Translations under genes and position numbers: made by a program
The notes under the pieces: generated by a model
The model's input: the letters and a program-made list of their open reading frames with translations, nothing else
Databases searched by the model: none
Told to the model about the DNA's origin: nothing
Part shown: positions 1 to 8,893 of the stretch, piece by piece
Layout of the letters: every line of letters starts with the position of its first letter
Numbering within the stretch: the stretch's first letter is position 1
Source: Euprymna scolopes
Lineage: Eukaryota; Mollusca; Cephalopoda; Sepiida; Sepiolidae
DNA length: 23,252 nucleotides
Assembly (NCBI GenBank): GCA_024364805.1
Contig: CM044495.1
Span: 44,688,389-44,711,640 of the forward strand
Direction of reading: 5' to 3'

Positions 1-540
1 CGCCAATGGTTTTAAACGTCTGACCTTTACTTTTATTTATACTTATTGCAAAACGCACATTCACAGGAAACATTTCTAGATAGCACAATTACAACAACGC
101 CCCAAGATCCCCCCGGCCGCCGCCGACATCCCCCCCGCCCAACTTTTAACAAAATGTTTTTTTTTTGGGGGGGTCAACGTGTGGGATCTCATGTTAGATT
201 AAATTATCATAGAAAAGTGATCCCCCATTTTATTGAAACTAACATTTCTTCAAAAAGTCCCAGGGTCTAGGAGTTCATACCATGTAAAAGGTAAATTTGC
301 GACTGGTTTGATTATCATATTAGGTGTCAAAAGGAAAAACTCGGTTTGTGTCAAAAAACGAAAATAAATATCTTTTTTTTTATCATAAAAATAATTATTT
401 GTCCAATTATGAGAACGTGAAAGGAGGTTTGGGGGCATTCCTTTTTTTTTGCTCGTTTGGCTCCTTTTGGTTTGTTTTTTAGTAAATGCACGGGGCGCCA
501 TCTTGCTTGCCGCACTGTAGTGATTACGTTGGACACTAAA
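1..540. other. AT-rich sequence without a recognised gene; G/C-run patch at 100-173
   Basis: No reading frame here looks like a protein. The only compositional feature is a run of C tracts at 100-103, 109-114, 130-136 and 138-140 followed by a 7-G tract at 167-173. The C tracts give the minus strand four closely spaced G runs. The word ATGGTTTTAAACG at 6-18 recurs at 1662-1674, which suggests that the stretch belongs to the same old repeat family as the next 4 kb. Confidence 0.4.
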
Positions 541-1300
541 TATCTTCAAATATGAATAACTACTCGTTTGCGCAAGAAATAAATGCAGTATTCGTTCTCA
601 GCGTCCCCCAAAACTTATAATAGTCGACAATTCAAAGATGAATACCGAGGGGTCGGTAAACTAAAAAAAAATACAGATTTATGGTAATAATTATACCATA
701 GCGATGTATGTGATAGCATATATGGTAAAAACAATATATATTTCATATCAAATCTATATAATTATAAAACTAAAATAACCTTATAACGGATATTGCAACC
801 CAACATCCGGTTTACGATTTCCGGTTGCGTATGCGTGCATAAACATAACCCCATAACAGCGTAAACAAATAAACATAAATCGCTACTTTTGCAGAATTTG
901 ACCTGCGCACTAAAATATTAACGATATTATTTAGAAATTATTATGTAACATGGGAAGGGGGGGATGTTTTGCAACTATTCTGTATTACAACTATACTGTC
1001 AAAATTTTCTTACAAATAAATCAACGTAAACCCGTTGACAACGTATTGTTTTACTGTGTACGTTTTCAGCGTCCCATTTTTTTTCGCGTTTAAACTATCC
1101 AAATAAAAAATTGTTAATACTTTCTTCATATTTTTTTACATCGTTCATTTCCGTATTACGTTTAAGTCATTTTAACGTAATTTTCTTACAAATAAATTTA
1201 CATGAACCCGTTGACAACCATAAGAGCATTTTACAATGTATTGTTTTACTGTGTACGTTTTCAGCGTCCAAATTGTTTTTTTTTGCGTTTAAATTTAAAG
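540..1300. repeat. Dispersed old repeat with a duplicated ~100-bp segment
   Basis: The segment at 1005-1097 recurs at about 1181-1294 in the same orientation. Shared words include TTTTCTTACAAATAAAT, ACCCGTTGACAAC and TGTGTACGTTTTCAGCGTCC, followed by a T run and GCGTTTAAA. The second copy has about 20 extra bases in the middle. The word TTCGTTYTCAGCGTC also appears near 592 and, slightly changed, near 2596 and inverted near 2850, which ties this stretch to the inverted repeat at 2363-3522. Bases 905-985 match 3650-3735 in reverse complement (both have AACATGGG, GTTTTG and ACTATTCTGTA or close variants). No protein is recognised in the repeat. It may be the non-coding part of a decayed DNA transposon. 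Confidence 0.55.
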
Positions 1301-1515
1301 ATATATCAAAACTTGAATTTAACTTCAAATATTATGCTATCTGTTCAGTGCTCATTTACCTATAAGTATGGGAAACAAACCACTTATAGATCAATGACTG
1401 TAATTTCTGTTTATCAAAAATAAACAATTATGAAAAAAACGATGAATTATATCGGCGTAAAACTACTAAATACAGTGAAAAAAACCCGGATAACTCAACA
1501 GTAACAAATAAAAAA

Positions 1516-1625
1516 GGTTTGTACTTGTGCAGAGAGTGATCCAGACGTACCTCAGCGCACGCCCAGCTTTCTCCGGAATATGACGTCAACAGCCGGAGTA
1601 AGCCGAGAAAATTAAGCCGTCTAAC
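1516..1625 (+). repeat. Copy of a ~110-bp repeat, inverted relative to 3873-3988
   Basis: GTGCAGAGAGTGATC at 1527-1541 and CTTTCTCCGGAA shortly after match the reverse complement of 3873-3988 (GCAGAGAGTGATC and CTTTCTCCGGAA in the same order and at similar spacing). ATGACGTCA and CAGCCGGARTAA follow in both. A cAMP-response-type octamer TGACGTCA lies at 1581-1588 but is changed to TGACGCCA in the partner, so it is probably incidental. The pair could mark the ends of a larger inverted element or be two independent insertions of one family. Confidence 0.5.
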
Positions 1626-1807
1626 GAAACATAAAGCTGAACCAATTACAATGTAGCGCGATGGTTTTAAACGCGACGCGCATTCGCGCGAGTTGAAAAT
1701 TCAAAGAAGCAGACGACAATTTGGAAGAGGAACAAAATAAAATAAATTAGGAAAAAATAAGCACACCATTTTCGTACTTTAACGTCAGAAAAAACCCAAA
1801 AAATAAC

Positions 1808-2040
1808 ATGAATTTTACAGCCTTAAGTGAGCAGCTGGAAACACCAAATTGTGCCCTCGACTTTTGTCAAGAAAAAAAATTACTGACACGGACGAAAACT
1901 TGTGCACATGTGGACAAGGAAAGGTAAGCGATAGCGATTCCTGGAGGTGTCAGGCTCCAACATGCCGAACCTTTACATCACCCGGACTGGTACCTTTTTT
2001 GCCAAGTCTAGGCCTACAATTGCCATTGTGGCCGTTTTAG
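1808..2040 (+). pseudogene. Broken Merlin-type (IS1016/ISXO2-like) transposase N-terminus
   Basis: An ATG at 1808 opens MNFTALSEQLETPNCALDFC, which resembles the start of ISXO2-like/Merlin transposases: a short helical leader before a zinc ribbon. The ribbon follows in a second frame as a CTCG knuckle near 1898-1909 and WRC....C near 1941-1961. A third frame then gives RTGTFFAKSR (about 1981-2010), matching the family's conserved GTFF..S block. At least two frameshifts therefore separate the start from the GTFF block. Nothing resembling the downstream DDE catalytic domain is present, so the copy is truncated after about 75 residues. Merlin elements are cut-and-paste DNA transposons found in many animals. 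The assignment rests on motif order and spacing recalled for the family, not on a search. A host zinc-ribbon exon is less likely because the frame is broken. Confidence 0.6.
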
Positions 2041-2362
2041 CGAGCAACACAGAAAGACCTCCAGTGCGAATGCGGAATACGGTTTACGCACACACACAAT
2101 TAATAAAACAACGGTCTAAGGAAACAACAAAAATATCTGTTTTAATATAAAAAAAATAAATATATTTCCCACCCAGTTTTGTTTCAATTTTTCTAGGTTT
2201 CAGGGTTTTCCTTGAGAAAAAAAAAATAAAAATAAAATAAAAAATAAAAATAACACCCCCAAAAAACAAAGACATTTTTTTTCAGTTTTTCTTGAAAAAG
2301 AAATCCTTACAAAAAAGTATTTATTTGACTTACCTTTGAACCTTTTCTCAAAAATAAAATCG
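2041..2362. other. A/T-homopolymer-rich spacer, no gene seen
   Basis: This stretch is dominated by A and T runs, for example the AAAATAAAAATAAAATAA-like block around 2218-2255. It holds no recognisable coding frame. It lies between the Merlin fragment and the left arm of the inverted repeat. Confidence 0.4.
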
Positions 2363-2622
2363 ATCAATGTCAAGTTTCTTTCCAACTCCTCAAAAAAATT
2401 TTTGAAGGTTTTCGGTGGTGCTGAACAGTAATATCACATTTAAATTTGGGACAGATACGTAGCTTTCATGATATGAAGATTTTTTTTTTCAAAAAGTGAG
2501 GGAACACTTTTCCATATAAATTGAACGTAAAATGAGCACCCACCTTCTGGGCACGTAGTAATTTCTTCATATCAAAACAAATTTAACTGATATTCGTTTT
2601 CAGCATCTCCGAAAACCGGCGC
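2363..2622 (+). repeat. Left arm of a ~260-bp inverted repeat
   Basis: Read left to right, this arm carries the landmarks CGATCAATGTCAAGTTT, CCAACTCCTC, AGGTTTTC, TGGTGCT, ATATCACATTTAAATTTG, CATGATATGAAG, a T run with CAAAAAGT, ATATAAATTGAACGTAAAAT and TTCGTTTTCAGCATCTCCGA. All recur in the same order, with base differences, in the reverse complement of 2833-3522. The arms are diverged, so the structure is old. The 2623-2832 spacer has no recognised content. Confidence 0.7.
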
Positions 2623-2832
2623 TGTTTTTTTTTTTACTAAGATTCGTTCATTTTTTCATCTCATAATTATGCTGTCAGTAAGTTTACAAAACATACTTTA
2701 TTTTCATTATAAAACTTGTATTGTTGTTAACAGCTTCTTCAGCAGTTAAATATTTCACAAAAATTCTGTTTACATTAGGGGGCTCCATAGCTACAGCCAC
2801 GTCATTATTAGCGTCCTAACTTATAAGATAAT

Positions 2833-3522
2833 GAACGGTTTTCGGGGGAGTCGCCTAAAAACGAAAATCACAGATAAAATTGTTTCATGATATGTAGAAA
2901 TAGGTGGCCAATAAGGGAGTTCTCATTTTACGTCCAATTTATATAGGACAGTGGTCCCCAACTTTTTGAAAAAGTAATTTCTTCATATCATGCCGCAAAT
3001 TTAAATGTGATATTCGCGTTTAGCACCACATGACAGACGTTTCGAGCCCATGTTTTATCGTTACTTCCATGGCAGGTGCTCGTCTGAGCTCCAATCCCTG
3101 GTCTCCCCTCGCCGAACTTTCACGACACACAAACCTCTAGCTGAAATCACTGTCAAAAATTTTCCCCACTCTTTATCTGTGCCAAAACCAACACGTAGAT
3201 TCCATGAACAAAGCTTCTATCTCAGAAGTGCACGCCTCTGGAATTTTGTTCCGTTTGCCTGTTTTCCACCTGACTACAACTTGGATGTCTTCAAGTCCAA
3301 CATAAACAAATTCCTGATGAACCGCCCCCTTAAGTAGACACTTTATTAAATCTCAACATTAACATAATGTACACATAATAACCCTTATCACTGAGTGTCT
3401 TCCGGGCCTTGATTAGTGGTGACCACCTTGTAAAAAAAAAAAAAAAAAAAAAACCCAGAAAACCTATTAAAGTCGTCATTTTAAAGTTTTTTGAGGAGTT
3501 GGAAATAAACTTGATATCGACC
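2833..3522 (-). repeat. Right arm of the inverted repeat, split by a LINE
   Basis: The reverse complement of this arm aligns along its whole length with 2363-2622 once the LINE at about 3028-3453 is removed. That leaves about 265 bp, close to the left arm's 260. Landmarks on the plus strand are GGTTTTCGGGGGAGTCG (2834 on), ATTTTACGTCCAATTTATAT (2926 on), CAAATTTAAATGTGATATT (2996 on), then after the LINE GAGGAGTTGGAAATAAACTT (from about 3492). The pair could be a fold-back element or two oppositely inserted copies of one repeat. Confidence 0.7.
3028..3453 (+). mobile_element. 5'-truncated LINE (non-LTR retrotransposon), C-terminal end and poly(A) tail
   Basis: From about 3028 to the TAG at 3335-3337 the plus strand encodes the C-terminal end of a LINE ORF2. 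The open frame includes FYRYFHGRCSSEL, PHSLSVPKPTRRFHEQSF and LRSARLWNFVPF, a region also seen in the copies at 5630-5830 and 7360-7680. After the stop comes a ~95-bp 3' region ending in CTTCCGGGCCTTGATTAG and a 22-A tail at 3432-3453. The 5' truncation and poly(A) tail are what target-primed reverse transcription leaves. The copy sits inside the right arm of the inverted repeat; I could not see a clear target-site duplication. Superfamily is probably within the Jockey/CR1/L2 group. This short frame is uninterrupted, so the insertion may be fairly young compared with its host repeat. Confidence 0.75.
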
Positions 3523-3737
3523 AAAAAATCGTTAACATTATTTATCTAAAATATATGGTGCTACTGGAGAAAGTTATCCGTGCTATTTTTTAAAATCGTA
3601 TGAACACGTTTAATTAAAGTTTTATGATGTGTTTTTTTTATTCAATTATAAGGTTAAAGTACAGAATAGGTACAAAACACTCTCCTCTCCCCATGTTAAG
3701 AATGGCTTTTAAAGTAATAACGTTATTATTTCAACAC

Positions 3738-3763
3738 AGATCACTCTCTGCATGAGTACCAAA
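3738..3763. repeat. 26-bp exact direct repeat, copy 1
   Basis: AGATCACTCTCTGCATGAGT plus the next six bases is identical to 3963-3988, 225 bp downstream. The same word in reverse complement starts the 1516-1625 repeat. The segment between the copies is AT-rich and includes part of the 3873-3988 repeat. Confidence 0.7.
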
Positions 3764-3872
3764 TATATATATAGCAAAAACAAAACAAAATAAAAAATAT
3801 GATTATAAAATTTTTCTTTACAGTTAATAACATTTAAAATTTTAGGTAGGTTTTGTTTTGTTGTCATGCTTT

Positions 3873-3988
3873 CATCAGCGACGCTCGGCTTACTTTCCTC
3901 AGCGACGCTCGGTTTATTCCGGCTGCTGGCGTCATGTTCCGGAGAAAGCCGAGTGGACTCTGAGATCACTCTCTGCATGAGTACCAAA
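3873..3988 (-). repeat. Inverted partner of 1516-1625, with an internal ~24-bp tandem pair
   Basis: This segment matches 1516-1625 in reverse complement. It contains two neighbouring copies of TCAGCGACGCTCGGYTTAYT (3876-3895 and 3900-3919) and ends in the 26-bp direct repeat. On the minus strand it is part of an open frame of 92 codons (3987 to 3709) with a repeated KPSVA(E/D)ES peptide. The frame runs on into AT-rich sequence, so I read it as a chance frame through a repeat and not as a gene. Confidence 0.5.
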
Positions 3989-3989
3989 A

Positions 3990-4567
3990 GGTTACTTAAA
4001 AATTAAGAATATACGAAAAAAATATCACAACATTAAAAATAAAAATAATAATTCAACTTAGAAGAATATTTCGAAATGAAAATAAATCTATTATAGAAAA
4101 TATTTAATAACGTGCTCAAAGAAGTAAACTATCACAGTTATTTCCCTTGGTTTTCTGGATGGAAAATTAAAAGGGTTCAGAATTACGATAATAATAAGTA
4201 AATTTAAGTTAAATAAAATATACATTGAAATGAACATAAACTAAATAAGTACATTTGAAATTACATTTTTACATAGTACATTAATAACGGGGCTATTATG
4301 TCGAATAATATAATCGACCTAATGATTTAAAATGATTTAATGTAATGTGGTATGCTAATAACCATAAGTCAGTCGATGTATATGTGATGTGAAGAATACT
4401 ATATCTACAAGTTACGCATAAAAATAAATGTCTTCTCTGACAGAGGAATCCTACAATGGATATTAATATTTCTTGACCAGGAGAGGTGTAAACGCACTAT
4501 AGACACTTTATATTTCTTTGATCATATGAAGTTGTACACACAGACAAACACGCACACAAACGCTATT

Positions 4568-4570
<3 letters not shown>
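3990..4570. other. AT-rich sequence, nothing recognised
   Basis: The stretch is strongly AT-rich with no reading frame of protein-like composition, no transposon motif and no RNA-like element that I can see. A short ACAC tract near 4537-4558 precedes the TA array. Confidence 0.4.
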
Positions 4571-4571
<1 letters not shown>

Positions 4572-4619
<48 letters not shown>

Positions 4620-4672
4620 TATATAGTACATATATATTATATATGTATATATGATATATATATTATATACGA
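4572..4672. repeat. (TA)n microsatellite and TA-rich tail
   Basis: An uninterrupted TA array occupies 4572-4616. Degenerate TA-rich sequence follows up to the TATA that directly precedes the mariner end. Mariners insert at TA dinucleotides, so the array is a plausible target. Confidence 0.9.
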
Positions 4673-5320
4673 GGCGCGTGCAATATGTAATGCCCTGGCC
4701 TACTTCCAGTTGTCTGATCTAGCTGAAATGTTGCCTGTTCAATGATTTATATCTCTACGGGTTATGTGGCAAATTACAGCTCTGAACTAATTGTGGGTTC
4801 TGTTTTACAGATGTTTGAACTGAGTCAGGTGTGAAATGGAGCCTGTTAAATGTCGAGCAGTTTTTGTATTTGAAAGGACACACACCACAGGAGACTTTGA
4901 TTTAATGAAAGAAACTTATGGTGATAATGCCCCATCATATGATCTTGTAAAACGCTGGTATCGGTAATTCAAACATGGCCGGAAGTCTGTGGAAACATCT
5001 CCCAGACATGGTCGTTCCCCTTCTGCCATTGATGAGACATCTGTCCGTCAAGTTAAGGCTGTCATATGATAAGATTGGCGTATTAGTATTCGCCAAATAG
5101 CCCAAGATGTCAAGATTGGTACAGGGTCTGTGGAAACTATCATTTGTGACCATTTGCATATGCATAATGTGTCTGCCAGATGAATTCCCAGGTTATTCAC
5201 ACCATTCCAGAAGCGAGAACGCGCCGAGTGCTCCAGGATGAATGAGTCAAAGTTTTTCAAAAGACTGATTACACAGGATGACACGACAATTTATGGCTAC
5301 AGTTTAAAGCCCAACAATGA
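4673..5320 (+). pseudogene. Decayed mariner-type DNA transposon, 5' end and transposase N-terminal half
   Basis: The element begins next to a TA with CGAGGCGCGTGCAATATGTA, a mariner-style terminal inverted repeat. An ATG at 4836 starts MEPVKCRAVFVFERTHTTGD, followed by YDLVKRWYR, FKHGRKSVETSPRHGRSPS and IRQIAQDV: the two helix-turn-helix units and linker of a mariner transposase. Downstream, after LFTPFQKRERAECS, QDDTTIYGYS sits where the first catalytic Asp of the DD34D triad occurs. The frame is broken by TAA at 4965 (Gln position), paired stops near 5067-5072, and a TGA at 5180 where a Trp codon (S-A-R-W) is expected. The rest of the catalytic domain and the 3' end are absent; from about 5320 the sequence is LINE. 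The element is dead and truncated. Confidence 0.8.
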
Positions 5321-5945
5321 AAAAGATCTTTCTTATCTTGAGAACGGGGTGCAATAGGGAAAGAGGCGGTTGATTAATTTTAATGCATCGGAAAGCAAGC
5401 TTCTTCCATCATAATCACTTTGATCCCTACCTCGCCCCAATTGAATTGAAGGGCTCTAGTCTTGCGAAAGCTAGTAGATGATACCTTTTTTTTAATTCTC
5501 TGCAACCTCTTTCACAAAGAATAGACGTCGTAGCTTATCTCTGCTCTATCGCTATTCTCACGATACACGGTCGTCTGAATTCTTATCTATAACCCCCAAT
5601 TGACCCAAATTTAAAAAAAAACACTCGACTAGCGACAACCACTATATATGATTTTCCCAGTCTCTATCTGTACCAAAATGTAGACGCAAATTCCATGAAC
5701 AGAGCTTCTTCCTCAGAACTGTCCGACTGTGGAACACTGTTCCACTGGTATGCTACACGGCTGAATACAACATGGTAGCCTTCAAATCTAATATAAAGAA
5801 GTTTCCGTTAGGTCGTCCTCATAAATAATAAAATCCCACCTAATTTGCATCATTAACGATATCTTTACAATTACCTTCCCTCTATTAAGCATTATCCTCG
5901 AGTAATCTTCGGGCCTGGATTAGCCGTTAAGCATATGTAGAGAAA
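5320..5945 (+). pseudogene. LINE remnant, internally deleted, 3' end of ORF2
   Basis: Starting near 5350, INFNASESKLL and LAPIELKGSSLAKAS match the region just after the Y-A-D-D core of this LINE family. The sequence then jumps near 5470-5500 to the LQPLSQR and LSLLYRYSHDTRSSE region, implying loss of the intervening ~100 residues, with frame changes. From about 5655, SLSVPKCRRKFHEQSFFLRT and RLWNTVPLVCYT lead to a TAA at 5826-5828. The 3' region contains AATCTTCGGGCCTGGATTAG, shared with the copy at 3028-3453. No poly(A) tail remains. The LINE abuts the truncated mariner, so it either inserted there or shared a deletion with it. Confidence 0.7.
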
Positions 5946-6201
5946 GTGTCGACAGAGCTATTATCAGTTTTATTAACATTTTTTAAAAATATATGGGTAT
6001 AAATATTTACGTGAGAAAAATGTAATTTTTATTTTCATATTTGTTTCCAACGAAAAAAAAAATGCTAACCTTCTTCCTTGTTTGAAACAGCCACTATTTT
6101 AAAACCTCATAGAATAAGTTAATACTTCACGTTATCATATGTTACTTTATATTAACAAATAATTTTAGCAAAACATAATCTGTCTAATCTCAACCTCTTG
6201 C

Positions 6202-6310
6202 ATATATATGTATTTACGTATATATATATATATATATATAGATAGATAGATAGATAGATATATATATATAGATATATATACATAAATATATATAAATATA
6301 TAGCCTTGTG
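6202..6310. repeat. (TA)n / (GATA)n compound microsatellite
   Basis: TA repeats, a GATA block at about 6240-6260 and further TA-rich sequence. Confidence 0.85.
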
Positions 6311-6531
6311 TGTGTACATATGTATGTGGGAATATGTGTGTATCTATGTGTATATATGTGCGTAAGAAGAATGTGCTATTGACTTCTATCAGAAATAATA
6401 TAATAAACCTGGCAAATGTGTAATTGGAACAATTTTAAGTATGTGAAAATTTAGCTCGTCGCGTCTTTAGAGCTCTTCAAAATTTTAATTTGGAGTTTAA
6501 ATGTGGAAGGCTTTACTTGTGCAACAGCGTC

Positions 6532-6536
<5 letters not shown>

Positions 6537-6606
<70 letters not shown>

Positions 6607-6677
6607 GATAGATAGTGGAGAGATAAGTAAATAGGCGTATATAAGAACACACACACACGCACACACATATATTTATT

Positions 6678-6719
<42 letters not shown>

Positions 6720-6768
6720 TAAAGACAGAGAGACAGAGAGAGAGGGAGAAAGAGAGAGGGAGAGATAT
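6537..6768. repeat. Compound microsatellite: (TA)33, (AC)n, (TA)n, (GA)n
   Basis: A TA array spans 6537-6602, an AC-rich tract about 6644-6668, another TA array about 6684-6720, and a GA-rich tract about 6724-6768. Tyr-Ile frames through it are meaningless. Confidence 0.9.
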
Positions 6769-7082
6769 AAGCTGACAGCTGCTTCGTTCAGACCGAGTTA
6801 TCACCTTAGATCTGTTCTTCATGTTAAGTTTAAAACATAGAAAAACCGGACATATACATTATCTGTACTATTCATTTCCATCCGTCGCCCAATTAAAATA
6901 CCCTACTCTCTTTTAAGGAAATTATATTGCTATGTGGATTCACTCTATCTACAATGCGTTATTGTGTGCATAATATACGGTCATAATTACCCAACCTATG
7001 AACTTAAGTATGAATATCTATATGCGCACGTAGTTATAGTACGAATAGATCCTATATTTCAATGTAGTGAGATAATATAAAC
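6769..7082. other. AT-rich sequence, nothing recognised
   Basis: No coding, RNA or transposon signal seen between two microsatellite clusters. Confidence 0.4.
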
Positions 7083-7199
7083 ATAATATATATGCATATA
7101 TATATATATATATATTTATATATTTATATATTTATATATATGCATCTGTATGTGTGTATTAATATATTTCTCTTTCTCTCTCTCCCTCTCTCTCTCTAC

Positions 7200-7276
<77 letters not shown>

Positions 7277-7278
7277 TA
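7083..7278. repeat. Compound microsatellite: (TA)n, (CT)n, (TA)n, (GATA)n
   Basis: TA-rich 7083-7142, CT-rich 7168-7198, TA 7199-7243, then eight or so GATA units at 7244-7275. Confidence 0.9.
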
Positions 7279-7321
7279 TATAAATTCCTATTTCTTTTAC
7301 ATAGGATTAACCATATACCAA

Positions 7322-7885
7322 GGTCCATATGTTACTCGAGGATGAGGGTTATTAAACGTACAGTAGTTAATTGTATAATATCGTAGCAATCGTTTGCTGT
7401 GGACATTTGGAAAATTGGATTATTTTAGAGGATGGTTCATCAAGAACTTTTTTTACGTTGAAATTGAAGACTATAAAATAAGTTTTAAAACAGGTAAACG
7501 GACCAGAGTTCCATATGCGTGCAGTTCTAAGAAAAAAAGCTTTGTTTATAGAATCTACGTTTTTGTTTAGCCACAAGTAAAGAGTGGGGGAAATTACTGG
7601 CAGTGCTTTCAACTAGACGAGTGTTTTATGTGAAAGATTGGTGACGGGGAACCAGAGGTTGGAGCTGAGTTGAGCACTGTCCATGTAAATAACGATAAAG
7701 TAGAGACAGGCTCGCAACGTCTCTTCAGCGGGAAACAGGTTGCAGGGAAGAAAAAAGGCATCTCCTACAACGCTTCGGAATCTATTTTGAACCCTGTTAT
7801 GCAGGATAAACTGCTTCTAGCAGCTCCTACCCTGGTGTGGCAACAGTACTCCATTCTTGAACGTACCCTTTATATAGATAGATAA
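7322..7885 (-). pseudogene. LINE remnant, C-terminal part of ORF2 on the minus strand
   Basis: Read on the minus strand from about 7868, SRMEYCCHTRVGAARSSLSC is followed by a shifted frame with LQPVSR and DVASLSLLYRYLHGQCSTQL, then NFPHSLLVAKQKRRFYKQSF and, in another frame, LRTARIWNSGPFTCF. These blocks are the same, in the same order, as in the LINE C-terminal regions at 3028-3340 and 5500-5830. The copy holds several in-frame stops (one between the two Arg of the LSHRR-like motif) and at least two frameshifts. The 3' end near 7336 carries CCTCGAGTAA as in the 5896 region. No poly(A) tail is visible. It is an old, dead copy. Confidence 0.7.
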
Positions 7886-7969
7886 TTACATCAACAGCGA
7901 GATATCTACTGAAGCTGTAGACGATTTTCACAATTTTCCAGCAACCTTGGCAACAGATTTGATGTACGT

Positions 7970-8225
7970 GTTATATTTCAGTTATATAAAACATGCTGGT
8001 CAAAGTAGCAAACCTCATAATGTAATGAAGTTTAGATGTTTATAAAAATCGAACGCTGAGGTTTATTTCAAGCAAAGATTACCATTGCTTGCATTGAGGA
8101 CGGACGCTTTTAGCAGATAAGTTGTGCATTAGCGAATATTTTCACTTTTTTTTTTTTAGATGCCAATACTAATATAATATTTATTTCGATTTTTAATCTA
8201 TATTTTTAATTGGATTGTTTTATTA
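7970..8225 (+). repeat. Diverged direct repeat, copy 1
   Basis: Landmarks TATAAAACATG, AAGTAGCAAAC, GTAATGA, ATCGAACGCTGAGGTT, TAGCAGATAAGTT, GCGAATATTTTC and TTTTTAATCTATA recur in the same order about 362 bp downstream. No coding capacity is recognised. The link between the copies (8226-8330) does not clearly match sequence before copy 1, so this may be two insertions of one element or an old tandem duplication. Confidence 0.6.
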
Positions 8226-8329
8226 AATGTTTAATAGGCTTTATCGTCAAAAATAATACCGATTTTATCTGGCAAGTTTATTTAAAATATAGCATAAATA
8301 GATCCGACAATGCTGTTCTTTTGACCCTC

Positions 8330-8580
8330 TCCTACACCTCGAATCCCTATAAAACGCATGTTTTTCCAAGTAGCGAACTATATCACGTAATGACGGTTGG
8401 ATTTTCAAAAATTGAACGCTAAGGTTCATTTCCAGCAAATGCTTATCTTATTTGCATTTAAGACGGGCGCCTTTAACAGATAAGTTTTGTATTTGCGAAT
8501 ATTTTCTTTTTGATATGCAAATCCTAATATATTTATTTCATTTTTTAATCTATAGCTTTTATTTGATTGTTGTAAAATCA
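8330..8580 (+). repeat. Diverged direct repeat, copy 2
   Basis: The partner of 7970-8225, with TATAAAACGCATG, AAGTAGCGAAC, GTAATGACGG, ATTGAACGCTAAGGTT, TAACAGATAAGTT, GCGAATATTTTC and TTTTTAATCTATA at matching spacing. Confidence 0.6.
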
Positions 8581-8893
8581 GTGTTAATCGTATATCTAAG
8601 TCTAACTATTTCTGTGTGTGTGTGTCTGTATCCGTTTTTCAATTTGTATCCCCTCCTAGACGGATGACCTTTAGACGATGTGCAATAGCTCAAAAGATTC
8701 CATTTGTGGTGCAGAATTCTATTAGGGGAATTTAATAGATTAATATAATTGCTAAGGGCTTCAAAAAAGGGGTCAAACTTGAAAGCAATAACACCTTGAT
8801 GGGCGTAGCACAATGCCGTCATTATGCGCATGGTTTAGATCGAGTAAGAAAAATGTATTTATTAAGATAATTCACAACGATTTGAAAGCGGTT
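8581..8893. other. Unassigned sequence between the direct repeats and the tRNA-like element
   Basis: A short GT tract occurs at about 8612-8627. I recognise no protein or element. It may be the body of the SINE-like sequence that follows or an older repeat. Confidence 0.35.

Noticed and set aside
46-270. 74-codon open frame on the plus strand
   Set aside because: It runs through the C and G homopolymer patch. Its composition (Pro/Arg-rich, then Phe/Gly from T and G runs) reflects the tracts, and no motif is present.
3709-3987. 92-codon minus-strand frame with repeated KPSVAEES/KPSVADES
   Set aside because: The peptide repeat comes from a 24-bp tandem pair inside a dispersed repeat. The C-terminal half is AT-rich filler ending in a second copy of the 26-bp direct repeat.
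4935-5284. Minus-strand frames of 76 and 78 codons
   Set aside because: They are antisense shadows of the decayed plus-strand mariner.
6451-7328. Several Tyr-Ile-rich open frames on the minus strand
   Set aside because: They are translations of TA, AC and GATA microsatellites.
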